Shown: piece after piece, positions 18,970 through 27,371 of the stretch | How the letters are laid out: every line of letters starts with the position of its first letter | Numbering within the stretch: the first letter of the stretch is position 1 | Source: Angustibacter sp. Root456 | GTDB taxonomy: Bacteria; Actinomycetota; Actinomycetes; Actinomycetales; Angustibacteraceae | Length of the DNA stretch: 64,000 nt | Reading direction: 5' to 3' | NCBI RefSeq assembly: GCF_001426435.1 | Contig: NZ_LMER01000016.1 | Location: 8,925-72,924, forward strand | Translations under genes and position numbers: made by a program | Notes under the pieces: generated by a model | The model's database searches: none | What the model saw: only the letters and a program-made list of their open reading frames with translations | What the model was told of the DNA's origin: nothing

Positions 18970-19203
18970 ATGACGGTCTCGCCGCTGCCGCACCGCGGCA
19001 CGGTGCTGCTCGGGCGCGACGCCGCGGGCCGGGCGCTGCGGGTCAGCTCGCACCCTGAGGCCGGTCGCGTCGTGCTGTCGATCTGGCAGGACACCACGTG
19101 CGTCGCGACGGTGCGGCTGGCGAGCGAGGACGTGCCCGAGCTCGTGCGCGCGCTCAGTGCCGCCCTCGTGCCCGCGGCGGGCCAGGCGGCAGCGGCAGGC
19201 TGA
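18970..19203 (+). CDS. Small conserved actinobacterial protein, function unknown
   Basis: A 77-residue soluble protein; the core HPEAGRVVLSIWQDTTCVATVRLASEDV looks like a short beta-rich domain I have seen in small hypothetical actinobacterial proteins. ATG 18970 follows GACCAT by five bases; it lies 9 bp after the LOG gene stop. Confidence 0.6.
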   Translation: MTVSPLPHRGTVLLGRDAAGRALRVSSHPEAGRVVLSIWQDTTCVATVRLASEDVPELVRALSAALVPAAGQAAAAG

Positions 19204-19250
19204 CGACGACGACCTCGATGTCGCTCGTCCCGCCCGTCGGTAGCGCGTGA

Positions 19251-19256
19251 CACCAT
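19251..19256 (+). promoter_or_regulatory. Putative -10 (CACCAT) of leaderless DivIVA-domain gene
   Basis: Six bases lie between this hexamer and GTG 19263. Confidence 0.35.
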
Positions 19257-19262
19257 GACCGC

Positions 19263-19538
19263 GTGACCCTGCTCCAGATCCTCATCGTGCTCGCCGTCGT
19301 GGCGGGCGTCGGCGCGGTGGCGGCCGGCGTCGTCCGCGGAGGGCTGCCGGACGCCGAGTCCAGCGTGCCCGAGGCGCCGCTGCCGGACGGGCCGGTCACG
19401 GTCGACGACGTGTCGGCCGTGCGGTTCTCGGTGGGCCTGCGGGGCTACCGCATGAACGAGGTCGACGCGGTGCTCGACCGCCTCAGCAACGCGCTGGCCG
19501 AGCGCGACGCCGAGATCGAGCGGCTGCGGAACGCCTGA
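19263..19538 (+). CDS. Small membrane protein with DivIVA-like segment
   Basis: A 91-residue protein: one N-terminal membrane helix (about 4-25), a linker, then VRFSVGLRGYRMNEVDAVLDRL, the DivIVA N-terminal signature, ending in a short coiled coil. It resembles Rv1209-type proteins in the same gene neighbourhood and may localise to curved or polar membrane. The stop overlaps the next start (TGATG). Confidence 0.8.
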   Translation: MTLLQILIVLAVVAGVGAVAAGVVRGGLPDAESSVPEAPLPDGPVTVDDVSAVRFSVGLRGYRMNEVDAVLDRLSNALAERDAEIERLRNA

Positions 19539-19993
19539 TGACGCGGGTGCGGGTCGATCGCGACGTCGCCGCGTCGGCGCACCAGGTGTGGGCGCTGCTC
19601 ACCGACTGGCCCTCGCACGGCCGCTGGGTGCCGCTCACGCGCGTGCGCACGACGTCGGCGCGGCCGGACGGTGTGGGAGCGTCGTTCGTGGGCCGCACGG
19701 CGGTGGGCCCCCTGGGTTTCGACGACCCCATGACCGTGACCCTCTGGCAGCCGCCGACGGCTGTCGAGCCCGGCCGCTGCACCGTCCGCAAGAGCGGGCG
19801 GGTCGTGCTGGGTGAGGCCGGCTTCGTGGTCGAGCCCGTGGGTGCCACGCGGTGCCGGTTGACGTGGGTGGAGGACATCGAGGTGGCAGGTGTGCGCCGC
19901 TTGCCGTTCGCGGGCGCGGTGACCCGCTGGGCGGGCGCCCGGGCGTTCGGGGCAATGCTGCGCAAGGTGGCGCGCGAGGCCGAGCGCGCATGA
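19538..19993 (+). CDS. SRPBCC (START-like) domain protein
   Basis: A 151-residue protein with the helix-grip layout of polyketide cyclase/START-like proteins: a first strand VRVDRDVAASAHQVWALLTDW, central strands and a long C-terminal helix (AFGAMLRKVAREAER). These proteins bind hydrophobic ligands in a cavity; the ligand is unknown. It is coupled to both neighbours by overlaps. Confidence 0.8.
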   Translation: MTRVRVDRDVAASAHQVWALLTDWPSHGRWVPLTRVRTTSARPDGVGASFVGRTAVGPLGFDDPMTVTLWQPPTAVEPGRCTVRKSGRVVLGEAGFVVEPVGATRCRLTWVEDIEVAGVRRLPFAGAVTRWAGARAFGAMLRKVAREAERA

Positions 19994-20568
19994 CGTCGCT
20001 GGTCGTCGGCGACGACGGCCTCGCGCGCTGCGCCTGGGCCGGCAGCACCCCCGACTACACCGCCTACCACGACGCCGAGTGGGGGCAGCAGGTGCGCGGC
20101 GAGCGCGCGCTGTTCGAGCGCATCACGTTGGAGGCGTTCCAGTCCGGCCTCTCGTGGCTGACCATCCTGCGCAAGCGTGAGGCGTTCCGCACGGCCTTCG
20201 CCGGCTTCGACGCCGACGTCGTCGCCCGCTTCGACGACGACGACGTCGCCCGACTGATGGCCGACGCGGCGATCGTGCGCAACCACGCGAAGATCCGCGC
20301 TGCCGTCACGAACGCACGCGCCGTCGTCGACCTGCGCGCCGACGGTGGGCTCGACGCTCTCGTGTGGGCGTACCAGCCGGCCCGCCGGCCACGTCGCCTG
20401 CCGGCGCTGAGCGACGTCCCGGCCGTCACGCCGGAGTCGACCGCGCTGTCCAAAGCGTTGAAGCGCAAGGGTTTCGTGTTCGTCGGGCCCACCACCGCCT
20501 ACGCCGCCATGCAGGCCTGCGGACTGGTCGACGACCACGTCGAGGGTTGCCACGTGACCGCTGCATGA
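19990..20568 (+). CDS. tag: DNA-3-methyladenine glycosylase I
   Basis: A 192-residue base-excision repair enzyme that removes 3-methyladenine. The zinc-snap ligands of the family are visible as C14 in RCAWAG, H27 in AYHDAEWG, and the H and C of DDHVEGCH at the C-terminus; ERITLEAFQSGLSWLTILRKR is the helix-hairpin-helix entry region. ATG 19990 overlaps the previous stop, and the stop overlaps the next start (ATGA). Confidence 0.94.
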   Translation: MTSLVVGDDGLARCAWAGSTPDYTAYHDAEWGQQVRGERALFERITLEAFQSGLSWLTILRKREAFRTAFAGFDADVVARFDDDDVARLMADAAIVRNHAKIRAAVTNARAVVDLRADGGLDALVWAYQPARRPRRLPALSDVPAVTPESTALSKALKRKGFVFVGPTTAYAAMQACGLVDDHVEGCHVTAA

Positions 20569-21770
20569 GCGTCACGACCCGTCCGTCCAGCCGTCCGCTC
20601 GCCCGCGTGCGCGGCCTGCCGGACGTCGCGAAGCTCCTCGCCGTGTACGTCGCCACGCGCGTGTGGGGCGCGGTGTTCATCGCGCGTGCCGCCACCGAGC
20701 AGGCACCGAGCATCTGGACGGGGCCGCACTCGAACTACTTCGACATGGCCCAGCTCTGGGACGCGCAGTGGTACAAGATCATCGCCGAGAGCGGCTACCC
20801 CGACGGCCTGCCCGTCGACCAGCTGGGCAACGTCCAGCAGAACCCCTGGGCGTTCTTCCCCGGCTTCCCGTACACCGTCAAGGCCGTCATGGCCGTCACC
20901 GGCCTGCCGTTCTCGCCCGCCGCGGTCGCGCTCAACCTGGTGCTGGGCGCGTGCGCCGTCTACGTCGTGATGAAGGTGCTGCAGCGCGTCGCCGGTCGTC
21001 GGGTCGGTCTGTGGGGTGCGGTGCTCCTCTGCGCCTTCCCCGCGGCCCCGGTGCTGCAGATCGGCTACAGCGAGAGCCTGGCCCTGCTGCTGCTCGCGCT
21101 GGCCACCTGGTGGCTGCTCGAGCGGCGCTACGGCTGGTCGGCGCTCGCCGTCCTGGCGCTGGCGCTCACGCGACCCATCGTCGCGCCGTTCGCCGTGGTC
21201 GTGCTCGTGCACCTCGTGGTGCGGTGGCGCGCCCGCGCCCGCGCCCGCGGCCGCGAGCCGTTCCCGGCCGGGCAGGCGCTGCAGGTGGTCGGGCTCGGGC
21301 TGCTGAGCGCGGCGTCGAGCCTGCTGTGGCCCGCGCTGGTCGGCCTGGCCGTAGGCTCGGCCGACGCCTACGAGCGCACCCAGGCGGCGTGGCGCAGCGG
21401 GGGCGTCGTCCAGCCGTTCCACCAGGCGCTCGGCATCGCCCGGCTGCTGTGGGGCGACCGCGGCCCGTGGTACCTCGCGCTCGGCGCCGTGGTGCTCGTG
21501 GCCGTCGTGCTCTCGCCGTGGGGACGCCGGGTAGGCCCCGAGCTGCAGGCCTGGACCCTCGCCTACCCCGCCTACCTGCTGGCGGTCACCGAGCCGTGGA
21601 CCAGCACCTTCCGGTACCTGCTGATGCTGTTCCCGCTGTGGGCGATCGTGGCCGCCGCGCTGCGCTCACGGTGGCTGCTGGCCGCGCTCGCCCTCGTCGG
21701 CCTGTGGTGGCAGGTGCACTGGATCGACGACCTGCTGCTCTTCCACCCGCCCACCGACTTCCCGCCGTGA
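20565..21770 (+). CDS. GT-C membrane glycosyltransferase, PIG-V-like mannosyltransferase
   Basis: A 401-residue polytopic protein with about nine to ten helices. The first extracytoplasmic loop has WDAQWYKIIAESGY, the acidic motif expected of PIG-V-type GT-C enzymes, which use polyprenyl-phosphate sugars. It probably transfers mannose or another hexose to an envelope acceptor; the acceptor is unknown. It is translationally coupled to the glycosylase gene. Confidence 0.8.
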   Translation: MSVTTRPSSRPLARVRGLPDVAKLLAVYVATRVWGAVFIARAATEQAPSIWTGPHSNYFDMAQLWDAQWYKIIAESGYPDGLPVDQLGNVQQNPWAFFPGFPYTVKAVMAVTGLPFSPAAVALNLVLGACAVYVVMKVLQRVAGRRVGLWGAVLLCAFPAAPVLQIGYSESLALLLLALATWWLLERRYGWSALAVLALALTRPIVAPFAVVVLVHLVVRWRARARARGREPFPAGQALQVVGLGLLSAASSLLWPALVGLAVGSADAYERTQAAWRSGGVVQPFHQALGIARLLWGDRGPWYLALGAVVLVAVVLSPWGRRVGPELQAWTLAYPAYLLAVTEPWTSTFRYLLMLFPLWAIVAAALRSRWLLAALALVGLWWQVHWIDDLLLFHPPTDFPP

Positions 21771-21773
21771 GGC

Positions 21774-22622
21774 TCAGCGGCCCAGGAAGGTCGGCGGCTG
21801 CTTGGCCACGAACGCCTCGACCGCGCGCTGGTGGTCGCCGCTGGCGCCCGTGAGGTCCATCAGCTGCGCCTCGTGCTCCAGCGACTCGGCGAGGTCGTGG
21901 GTCGCCGAGAAGACGACGGCCCGGCGGATCGAGGCGTAGGCCAGCGTCGGCCCGGCGGCCAGCTGCTGGGCCAGCTCGGCCGCCGCGGCCGGCAGCTCGT
22001 CGTCCGGCACGACGCGGGTGGCCAGGCCCAGCTCGAGGGCCTCCTGCGCGCGCACGGTGCGCGGGAACAGCAGGAGGTCCTTGGCCTTGGCGACGCCGAC
22101 GAGGCGCGGCAGCCACCACGACGACCCGGAGTCGCACGACAGCGCGATGGCGCTGAACGCGAGGTTGAAGCCGCCGCTCTCGGCCACGAGCCGCACGTCG
22201 GCGGCGAACGCGAACGACGCCCCGGCGCCCGCCGCGACGCCGTTCACCGCGGCGATCACGGGCTTGGGCATGGTCGCGATGAGCGTCGCGATGGGGTTGT
22301 AGTGCTCGCGCACGGTGGAGCCGAGGGCGAACGACGACGCGTCGTCGCCGGAGCCGGCGGCGCGCAGGTCGGCCACGTGCTCGCGCAGGTCCTGACCGGC
22401 GCTGAAGGCGCGGCCGGTGCCGGTGAGGACGACGGCGCGCACCTCGGGGTCGTCGGCGACGCTCTGCAGCGCCCCCAGCAGCGCCACCTTGGTGGCGCGG
22501 TCGAGGGAGTTCATCGCCTCGGGCCGCAGCAGGCGGATCGTGGCCACCGCACCGTCGCGGACGGTCTCGACGGGAGCAGCGGGGGGCTGCTGCTCGGCAG
22601 GCTGGCTGGTGGCGTCGCTCAC
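21774..22622 (-). CDS. Enoyl-CoA hydratase/isomerase family protein
   Basis: A 282-residue crotonase-fold protein. The oxyanion-hole regions are AFSAGQDLRE and AAVNGVAAGAGASFAFAAD, and the C-terminal PPTFLGR is typical. It lacks the clear Glu pair of strict hydratases (second region reads FSAIALSCDSGSSWWLPRLVG), so isomerase or a PaaG-like role is possible. GTG 22622 was chosen for its GAGGA eight bases upstream. It is convergent with the glycosyltransferase gene, stop codons three bases apart. Confidence 0.85.
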   Translation of the reverse strand: MSDATSQPAEQQPPAAPVETVRDGAVATIRLLRPEAMNSLDRATKVALLGALQSVADDPEVRAVVLTGTGRAFSAGQDLREHVADLRAAGSGDDASSFALGSTVREHYNPIATLIATMPKPVIAAVNGVAAGAGASFAFAADVRLVAESGGFNLAFSAIALSCDSGSSWWLPRLVGVAKAKDLLLFPRTVRAQEALELGLATRVVPDDELPAAAAELAQQLAAGPTLAYASIRRAVVFSATHDLAESLEHEAQLMDLTGASGDHQRAVEAFVAKQPPTFLGR

Positions 22623-22668
22623 GGTCACGGTCCTCGTCGTCGGGGGTCGTCGGGTGGTCCGGCGTGCA

Positions 22669-22716
22669 TGATCACGGCGGGTGGAGTGATCACGATTTCC
22701 ACCCACGGCGATCACG
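22669..22716. repeat. Three spaced GATCACG half-sites in divergent promoter region
   Basis: GATCACG occurs at 22670-22676, 22688-22694 and 22710-22716, twice preceded by T, between the divergent enoyl-CoA hydratase and DUF3117 genes. GATC is palindromic, so each is a partial dyad. They could be operator sites; unproven. Confidence 0.4.
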
Positions 22717-22719
22717 CGG

Positions 22720-22725
22720 GATACT
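22720..22725 (+). promoter_or_regulatory. Putative -10 (GATACT) of DUF3117 gene
   Basis: With TTCCAC at 22697-22702 seventeen bases upstream as a weak -35, this would give a leader of about 70 nt. Confidence 0.35.
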
Positions 22726-22802
22726 AGGCCCTGGCTACTCGCCGTGACCGCTCACCACCCTGGCGGTCAGCGGCGTCCGCGAACAGCGAAAGGGGTCGGC
22801 GA

Positions 22803-22970
22803 ATGGCCGCCATGAAGCCCAGGACTGGGGACGGTCCGCTCGAGGTGACCAAGGAAGGTCGCGACATCGTCATGCGCATGCCGCTTGACGGCGGCGGCCG
22901 GCTGGTGGTCGAGATGACCCCCGACGAGGCCAACGCGCTCGGTGACGCGCTCAAGGGTGCGACCGCCTGA
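22803..22970 (+). CDS. DUF3117 protein
   Basis: A 55-residue protein, too short for most ORF calls, beginning MAAMKPRTGDGPLEVTKEGR and ending in ALGDALKGATA. This matches the very conserved actinobacterial DUF3117 family (Rv1211 type) along its whole length. ATG 22803 has AAAGGGG upstream. Function unknown; the near-invariant sequence in the phylum suggests a core role. A strong hairpin follows 20 bp later. Confidence 0.93.
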   Translation: MAAMKPRTGDGPLEVTKEGRDIVMRMPLDGGGRLVVEMTPDEANALGDALKGATA

Positions 22971-22990
22971 GCCGACGGGTTCACGCCCTC

Positions 22991-23028
22991 CGACCGGGCC
23001 CCTCCCCTCGCGGGGAGGGGCCCGGTCG
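22991..23028 (+). terminator. Hairpin terminator after DUF3117 gene
   Basis: A perfect 17-bp stem (left arm CGACCGGGCCCCTCCCC) with a 4-nt loop, without a following T run. Confidence 0.75.
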
Positions 23029-23156
23029 TGCGTCCAGGGGAAGGTCATAGGGTCGGAGGCGTCCCAGCACCGGCCCGCAGCGGGCCGACCCGGGCGACGA
23101 AGCATGAAGCTGAAGCATCAGATCGAGGCGTGAAACCGAGGCGTGAAGGAGGCGTG

Positions 23157-24662
23157 GTGCGCGCTCCCCGCATCAGAGCGGCTGGCGGCAAGCTGGCCGA
23201 CGTCGTGCGTGACGGCGGTGGGCCGGTCGACGTCCTGGCTCTGCCCGTGGGCAGCGGGGACGACGGTCCGCAGGCCACGGTCGGCGTCGTCGAGGTCGCG
23301 CACCTGCTGGGCGTCGACCTGGAGGCCACCTTCACGCGCGAGCGCTTCCGTGGCGCGGAGGCGGAGGTCGTGCGCGTGCCGTGGGCGCCGGGTCCGACGT
23401 CCCCGAACGTCGAGCGGGTGGTGCTCGTCGGCGTGGGACGCGGCGAGGCGTCGTCGGTGCGCCTCGCGGCCGCGGCGCTCGCGCGTCAGCACCGCGGGCT
23501 CGACCGGATGGTCACCACGCTCGGGTCGGCGGGCAGCGCGCAGGCCCGCGCCATGGTCGAGGGGTTCGTGCTGGGCTCGTACACACCGCCGCGCTCAGGG
23601 GTGTCCGAGGGCCCGCGTCCGCCGCTGCGCCGCGTCGACGTCGTGGGCCGGGTGGCCACCGCAGACCTCGAGCAGGCGCTCGTCGTGGCCGAGGCGGCCG
23701 TGCTGGCCCGCGACCTCGCCCAGACGCCGTCGTCCACCAAGGGCCCGGCGTGGGTGGCCGGCAGGGCGCGTCGGGTCGCCGCCGAGGTGGGGCTCACCTG
23801 CACCGTGCGCGACCACAAGCAGCTGCGCGACCAGGGCTTCGGTGGCCTGCTGGCCGTCGGAGGGGCTGCCCAGCGGCCACCGCGGCTCGTCGAGCTCGGC
23901 TACACGCCGGCCGAGACCACCGCCCGCACGCCGCACGTGGTGCTCGTGGGCAAGGGGATCACCTTCGACACCGGAGGCATCTCGCTCAAGCCGCGCGAGT
24001 CGATGATCTCGATGAAGACCGACATGACCGGCGCGGGTGTGGTGCTCGCCGTTCTCAAGGCATGCGCGCAGCTCGGGGTGCGGGCCCGCGTCACCGGCCT
24101 GCTGCCGCTGGCCGAGAACGCGATCGGCGCGGGGTCGTACCGGCCCGGCGACGTCGTCCGGCACTACGGCGGCACCACCACCGAGATCCGCAACACCGAC
24201 GCCGAGGGCCGCCTGGTGATGGCCGACGCGCTCGCCTACGCCGACGAGCACCTCGACCCCGACGTGGTGGTCGACATCGCCACGCTCACCGGCGCCGCGA
24301 CCCAGGGCCTCGGGCGCACGCACGCGGCGCTGTACGCGAACGACGACCGGCTGGCCGCCGCCTTCGAGCAGGCCGGGGAGGCCAGCGACGAGCGGGTGTG
24401 GCGCATGCCGCTGGCTGACGACTACCGCTCGGCCATCGCCTCCGACGTCGCCGACGTGTGCCAGATCGCCACGGTCAAGGGCGTCGGCGGCGGCTCGATC
24501 ATCGCGGCGCTGTTCCTGCGCGAGTTCGTCGGCGACCGGCGCTGGGTGCACCTCGACATCGCCGGTACGGGCCGCAGCGAGCGCGACGCGGGCGTGCTCA
24601 GTCGCGGCGGCACCGGCTACGGCGTCCGGCTCATCGTGCGCTGGCTCGAGAAGCTGCGCTGA
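23157..24662 (+). CDS. pepA: Leucyl aminopeptidase (M17)
   Basis: A 501-residue M17 aminopeptidase that releases N-terminal residues from peptides. The family signature NTDAEGRL is at about 346-353; metal and catalytic lysine regions are GKGITFDTGGISLKP (about 265) and SMKTDMTGAG. The variable N-terminal domain is present. GTG 23157 follows AAGGAGG by four bases; GTG 23154 is too close to it. In M. tuberculosis the corresponding gene lies elsewhere as I recall, so this is an insertion relative to that order. Confidence 0.92.
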   Translation: MRAPRIRAAGGKLADVVRDGGGPVDVLALPVGSGDDGPQATVGVVEVAHLLGVDLEATFTRERFRGAEAEVVRVPWAPGPTSPNVERVVLVGVGRGEASSVRLAAAALARQHRGLDRMVTTLGSAGSAQARAMVEGFVLGSYTPPRSGVSEGPRPPLRRVDVVGRVATADLEQALVVAEAAVLARDLAQTPSSTKGPAWVAGRARRVAAEVGLTCTVRDHKQLRDQGFGGLLAVGGAAQRPPRLVELGYTPAETTARTPHVVLVGKGITFDTGGISLKPRESMISMKTDMTGAGVVLAVLKACAQLGVRARVTGLLPLAENAIGAGSYRPGDVVRHYGGTTTEIRNTDAEGRLVMADALAYADEHLDPDVVVDIATLTGAATQGLGRTHAALYANDDRLAAAFEQAGEASDERVWRMPLADDYRSAIASDVADVCQIATVKGVGGGSIIAALFLREFVGDRRWVHLDIAGTGRSERDAGVLSRGGTGYGVRLIVRWLEKLR

Positions 24663-24688
24663 CCCTCACCTGCTGCGAAGGAGCTCTC

Positions 24689-25036
24689 ATGCACGGACTC
24701 ACGGTGCGCTGGTCGCTGACCGACGCCGGCCCCGACGTCGCGCAGCAGCTGCGCGAGTACGTCTGCGGGACGTCGCTGGCGCGCTTCACCGGCATGGACG
24801 GCCTGGCCTTCAAGACCTGGCGGATGCGCGAGGGCGAGTGGTTCGAAGGCACCTACGTGTGGGCGACGGCGCAGGCGCGCGACGCGTTCGCCGAGCAGTT
24901 CGCCGGCACCGGGGCTGACAACCCCGGATCGCAGCTGATCGGCAGCGCGCCGGCCCTCATCGAGCCGTTCGAGGTCGTGGCCGTCGCCGAGGGTGGCGCG
25001 GGCTTCACGGCCGGCCCCGGCCCGGCGTCCGCCTGA
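24689..25036 (+). CDS. Small ferredoxin-like-fold (ABM/YdhR-like) protein
   Basis: A 115-residue protein with a beta-alpha-beta pattern, LTVRWSLTD, a long helix, then GLAFKTWRMREGEWFEGTYVWATAQARDAFAEQF, which resembles dimeric alpha/beta-barrel monooxygenase-like proteins of the YdhR type. ATG 24689 has GAAGGAG upstream. Activity not known. Confidence 0.6.
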   Translation: MHGLTVRWSLTDAGPDVAQQLREYVCGTSLARFTGMDGLAFKTWRMREGEWFEGTYVWATAQARDAFAEQFAGTGADNPGSQLIGSAPALIEPFEVVAVAEGGAGFTAGPGPASA

Positions 25037-25037
25037 C

Positions 25038-25112
25038 CGCAGATACCCGCCAAGAACCGGCGCGCAGACCCCTCGCAGGGCCGGCACAGCCGGACTTCGG
25101 CGGGTAACTGCG
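25038..25112. repeat. 75-bp palindrome-ended repeat, copy 1
   Basis: Left end CGCAGATACCCGCCA, right end CGGCGGGTAACTGCG (inverted, 13 of 15 paired). It has the same length as the element at 35926-36000: the left 15 bases are identical, the right 15 differ at one position, and the core is largely different. It lies between convergent genes. Confidence 0.75.
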
Positions 25113-25127
25113 GGTGAGCCGGCTGGG

Positions 25128-25760
25128 CTAGCGGACGACGGCGAGCAGCAGGCCGTCGCCGGTGGGCAGCAGCGCGGGCACGAGCCGCTCGTCGGCGCGC
25201 ACCCGCTTGCCCAGCTCGCGGATCGCCGTCGTGGTCTCGTCGCGCTGCGCCGGGTCGGCCACCTTGTCGTGCCACAGGGCGTTGTCGAAGGCCACCACGC
25301 CACCGCGCCGCAGCAGCCGCACCGCCTGCTCGAGGTAGTCGTCGTACTCGGGCTTGGCCGCGTCGCAGAGCACGAGGTCGTAGGCGCCGTCCGTGAGGCG
25401 CGGCAGCACGTCGAGCGCCCGGCCCGTGATGACCCGCGCCCGGTTGCTCGCCACGCCGGCCTCCGCGTACGCCTCACGCGCAGCGCGCTGGTGCTCCGGT
25501 TCGACGTCGATGGTGGTGAGCACGCCGTCGGCGGGCATGCCCTGCAGCAGCCACAGGCCGGAGACACCCGCGCCGGTGCCGATCTCGACCACCGAGCGCG
25601 CGGGCAGGCTCGCCGCCAGCAGCCGCAGGGCCGCGCCGACGCCGGGGCTCACCGGGGTGCAGCCGAGCTCCTCGCCCCGCGCGCGGGCGCGCTCGATGAC
25701 GTCGTCCTCGGCGATGAAGGCCTCGGCGTAAGCCCACGTGGCCGGCTTCTGACCGCTGAT
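25128..25760 (-). CDS. O-methyltransferase, Rv1220c-like, with apparent ATC start
   Basis: A SAM-dependent class I methyltransferase of about 210 residues. VVEIGTGAGVSGLWLL is the SAM loop, LTTIDVEPEHQ the acidic strand, YDLVLCDAAKPEY the metal/substrate region. From the in-frame stop at 25811 down to GTG 25652 there is no ATG, GTG, TTG or CTG in this frame. The conserved N-terminal helix (WAYAEAFIAEDDVIERARARGEE, split here as it exceeds the motif) lies upstream of that GTG, so starting there would truncate the protein to 174 residues. GGGAGG at 25766-25771 stands five bases before ATC 25758-25760, which I use as the start. A base error turning GTG or ATG into another codon is the alternative. 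It is divergent from sigE. Confidence 0.75.
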   Translation of the reverse strand: MSGQKPATWAYAEAFIAEDDVIERARARGEELGCTPVSPGVGAALRLLAASLPARSVVEIGTGAGVSGLWLLQGMPADGVLTTIDVEPEHQRAAREAYAEAGVASNRARVITGRALDVLPRLTDGAYDLVLCDAAKPEYDDYLEQAVRLLRRGGVVAFDNALWHDKVADPAQRDETTTAIRELGKRVRADERLVPALLPTGDGLLLAVVR

Positions 25761-25944
25761 GACGACCTCCCAGGTCGTGAAGGAATGGTGCGAACCGCGA
25801 CCACCACCCTAGTGCCGGGAACCGGGCACCCGGCCGGAGCGTTGACCGGTCGACTGCGGCAACCGGGCCGCCAATTCGGTGATCGGGGCGAGACAGGGGA
25901 TCATGGTAGGGACGCTGAACGTCGTTCGGTCCGGAGGTGACGCC

Positions 25945-26544
25945 ATGGGCGAGACCTCACCCGAGCGCGCCCCGTGGACTCCTCCGACGTGGGAGGAGGT
26001 CGTGCGCGAGCACTCCGGCCGCGTCTACCGCCTCGCCTACCGGCTCACCGGCAACGTCCACGACGCCGAGGACCTCACGCAAGAGGTCTTCGTCCGGGTC
26101 TTCCGCAGCCTGTCGTCGTACACGCCCGGCACCTTCGAGGGCTGGCTGCACCGCATCACCACCAACCTGTTCCTCGACGGCGTGCGCCGCAAGAAGCGCA
26201 TCCGCTTCGACGCCCTCGCCGACGACGCGCACGACCGCCTCGCCGGCCGCGAGCCCGACCCGTCCCACGTGTACGACGACACGCACCTGGACGACGACGT
26301 GCAGGCCGCGCTCGACGCCCTGGCCCCGCAGTTCCGGGCCGCCGTCGTGCTGTGCGACATCGAGGGTCTGAGCTACGAGGAGGTCGCGGTCACGCTGGGG
26401 GTCAAGCTCGGCACCGTGCGCTCGCGCATCCACCGCGGCCGCGCCCAGCTGCGCGAGGCCCTCGCCCACCGCCGGCGCCCCGGCACCGAGGTGGCCAGCG
26501 AGGGCACGGCACCGTTCAGCGAGCTCGGGGAGGGGGCGTCGTGA
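25945..26544 (+). CDS. sigE: ECF sigma factor, SigE type
   Basis: A 199-residue extracytoplasmic-function sigma factor. Region 2 reads [27 protein letters not shown] and region 4 reads [28 protein letters not shown] 25945 was chosen for GGAGGTGA four bases upstream. The order sigE, anti-sigma, htrA, tatB is the envelope-stress cluster known from mycobacteria and corynebacteria, so it probably directs genes for surface damage, kept off by the next protein. Confidence 0.93.
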   Translation: MGETSPERAPWTPPTWEEVVREHSGRVYRLAYRLTGNVHDAEDLTQEVFVRVFRSLSSYTPGTFEGWLHRITTNLFLDGVRRKKRIRFDALADDAHDRLAGREPDPSHVYDDTHLDDDVQAALDALAPQFRAAVVLCDIEGLSYEEVAVTLGVKLGTVRSRIHRGRAQLREALAHRRRPGTEVASEGTAPFSELGEGAS

Positions 26545-27269
26545 TCTCCCGCAGCACCTCGACTCCCTGCCTCGGCGAGCGGGTCTCGGCCCTGGCCGAT
26601 GGCTCGCTGCGCGACGACGTGCGCGACCGCGCGCTCGCGCACACGCTCACCTGCCGCGCCTGCCGTGACGCGCTCGACGTCGAGCGGCTGACCATCGAGC
26701 GGCTGCACTCGCTGCCCCAGCCCCAGCCGTCGGCCGGGCTCATGGCCGCGCTGTACTCCCTGGGAGAGCCGGGGGACCCGGTGCCCCCGCGCTTCGGCCC
26801 CGGCCCGGGCATGCCACGACCCACACCGGTGCCGCTCGTGCCACCCACCTACCCGCCTCCCACCTACCCGCCGCGCGCCGGTTCTCCCGGCACCGGCCCG
26901 ACCGCGCGGCCGGGCGGCTCGCGGCGTCCGGCCGGCGTCGGCGCGCGGGCCCGGCGCACGCGCACGTTCGTCGTGGCCGCCGGCGCCCTGGGCATGGGCT
27001 TCGTGGCCGCGGGCGTGCTGACGGCGGGCGCGTCGTCGTCCGGACCCACCACCCGGACGCCGGTCGCCCAGCTCACCGTGCAGCCCTCGCCGCGACTGCA
27101 GCCGGGCGGCGGGTTCGCCGGCGGCAGCGTGCTCAACGCCGGCTTCGTGCCGGTCATGCCGTCGGCGCGCACCGGGGGCGGCTGGGGTACCGCGGCCGAC
27201 CGCTTCGACGCGCCCGCCGCGCGCGGCGTCGTCGCCCACCAGGCCGTCGTGGCGCTCGCCGGGCACTGA
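26541..27269 (+). CDS. rseA: Anti-sigma factor with zinc-binding ZAS motif (RseA-like)
   Basis: A 242-residue protein: an N-terminal ZAS domain with H34, C38 and C41 (HxxxCxxC), a proline-rich linker with repeated PPTYPP, one membrane helix (about 140-163) and an exported tail. It would hold SigE at the membrane and release it on stress. GTG 26541 overlaps the sigE stop, so both are made together. The transmembrane form differs from the soluble RseA of M. tuberculosis, so release by regulated proteolysis is plausible. Confidence 0.87.
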   Translation: MISRSTSTPCLGERVSALADGSLRDDVRDRALAHTLTCRACRDALDVERLTIERLHSLPQPQPSAGLMAALYSLGEPGDPVPPRFGPGPGMPRPTPVPLVPPTYPPPTYPPRAGSPGTGPTARPGGSRRPAGVGARARRTRTFVVAAGALGMGFVAAGVLTAGASSSGPTTRTPVAQLTVQPSPRLQPGGGFAGGSVLNAGFVPVMPSARTGGGWGTAADRFDAPAARGVVAHQAVVALAGH

Positions 27270-27371
27270 GCCCGTGCGTCCGGGGCCGTCGCGCAGCGCC
27301 GCGGGGGATAGGGAAGGATCGTGGGCGACCGTCCCACGCCGTGGGGGTGCGTGCCGCGTGAAGGAGCCTCG

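Noticed and set aside
24617-25567. 316-codon minus-strand frame covering the O-methyltransferase region
   Set aside because: Wrong frame; the methyltransferase motifs lie in the frame ending at 25128.
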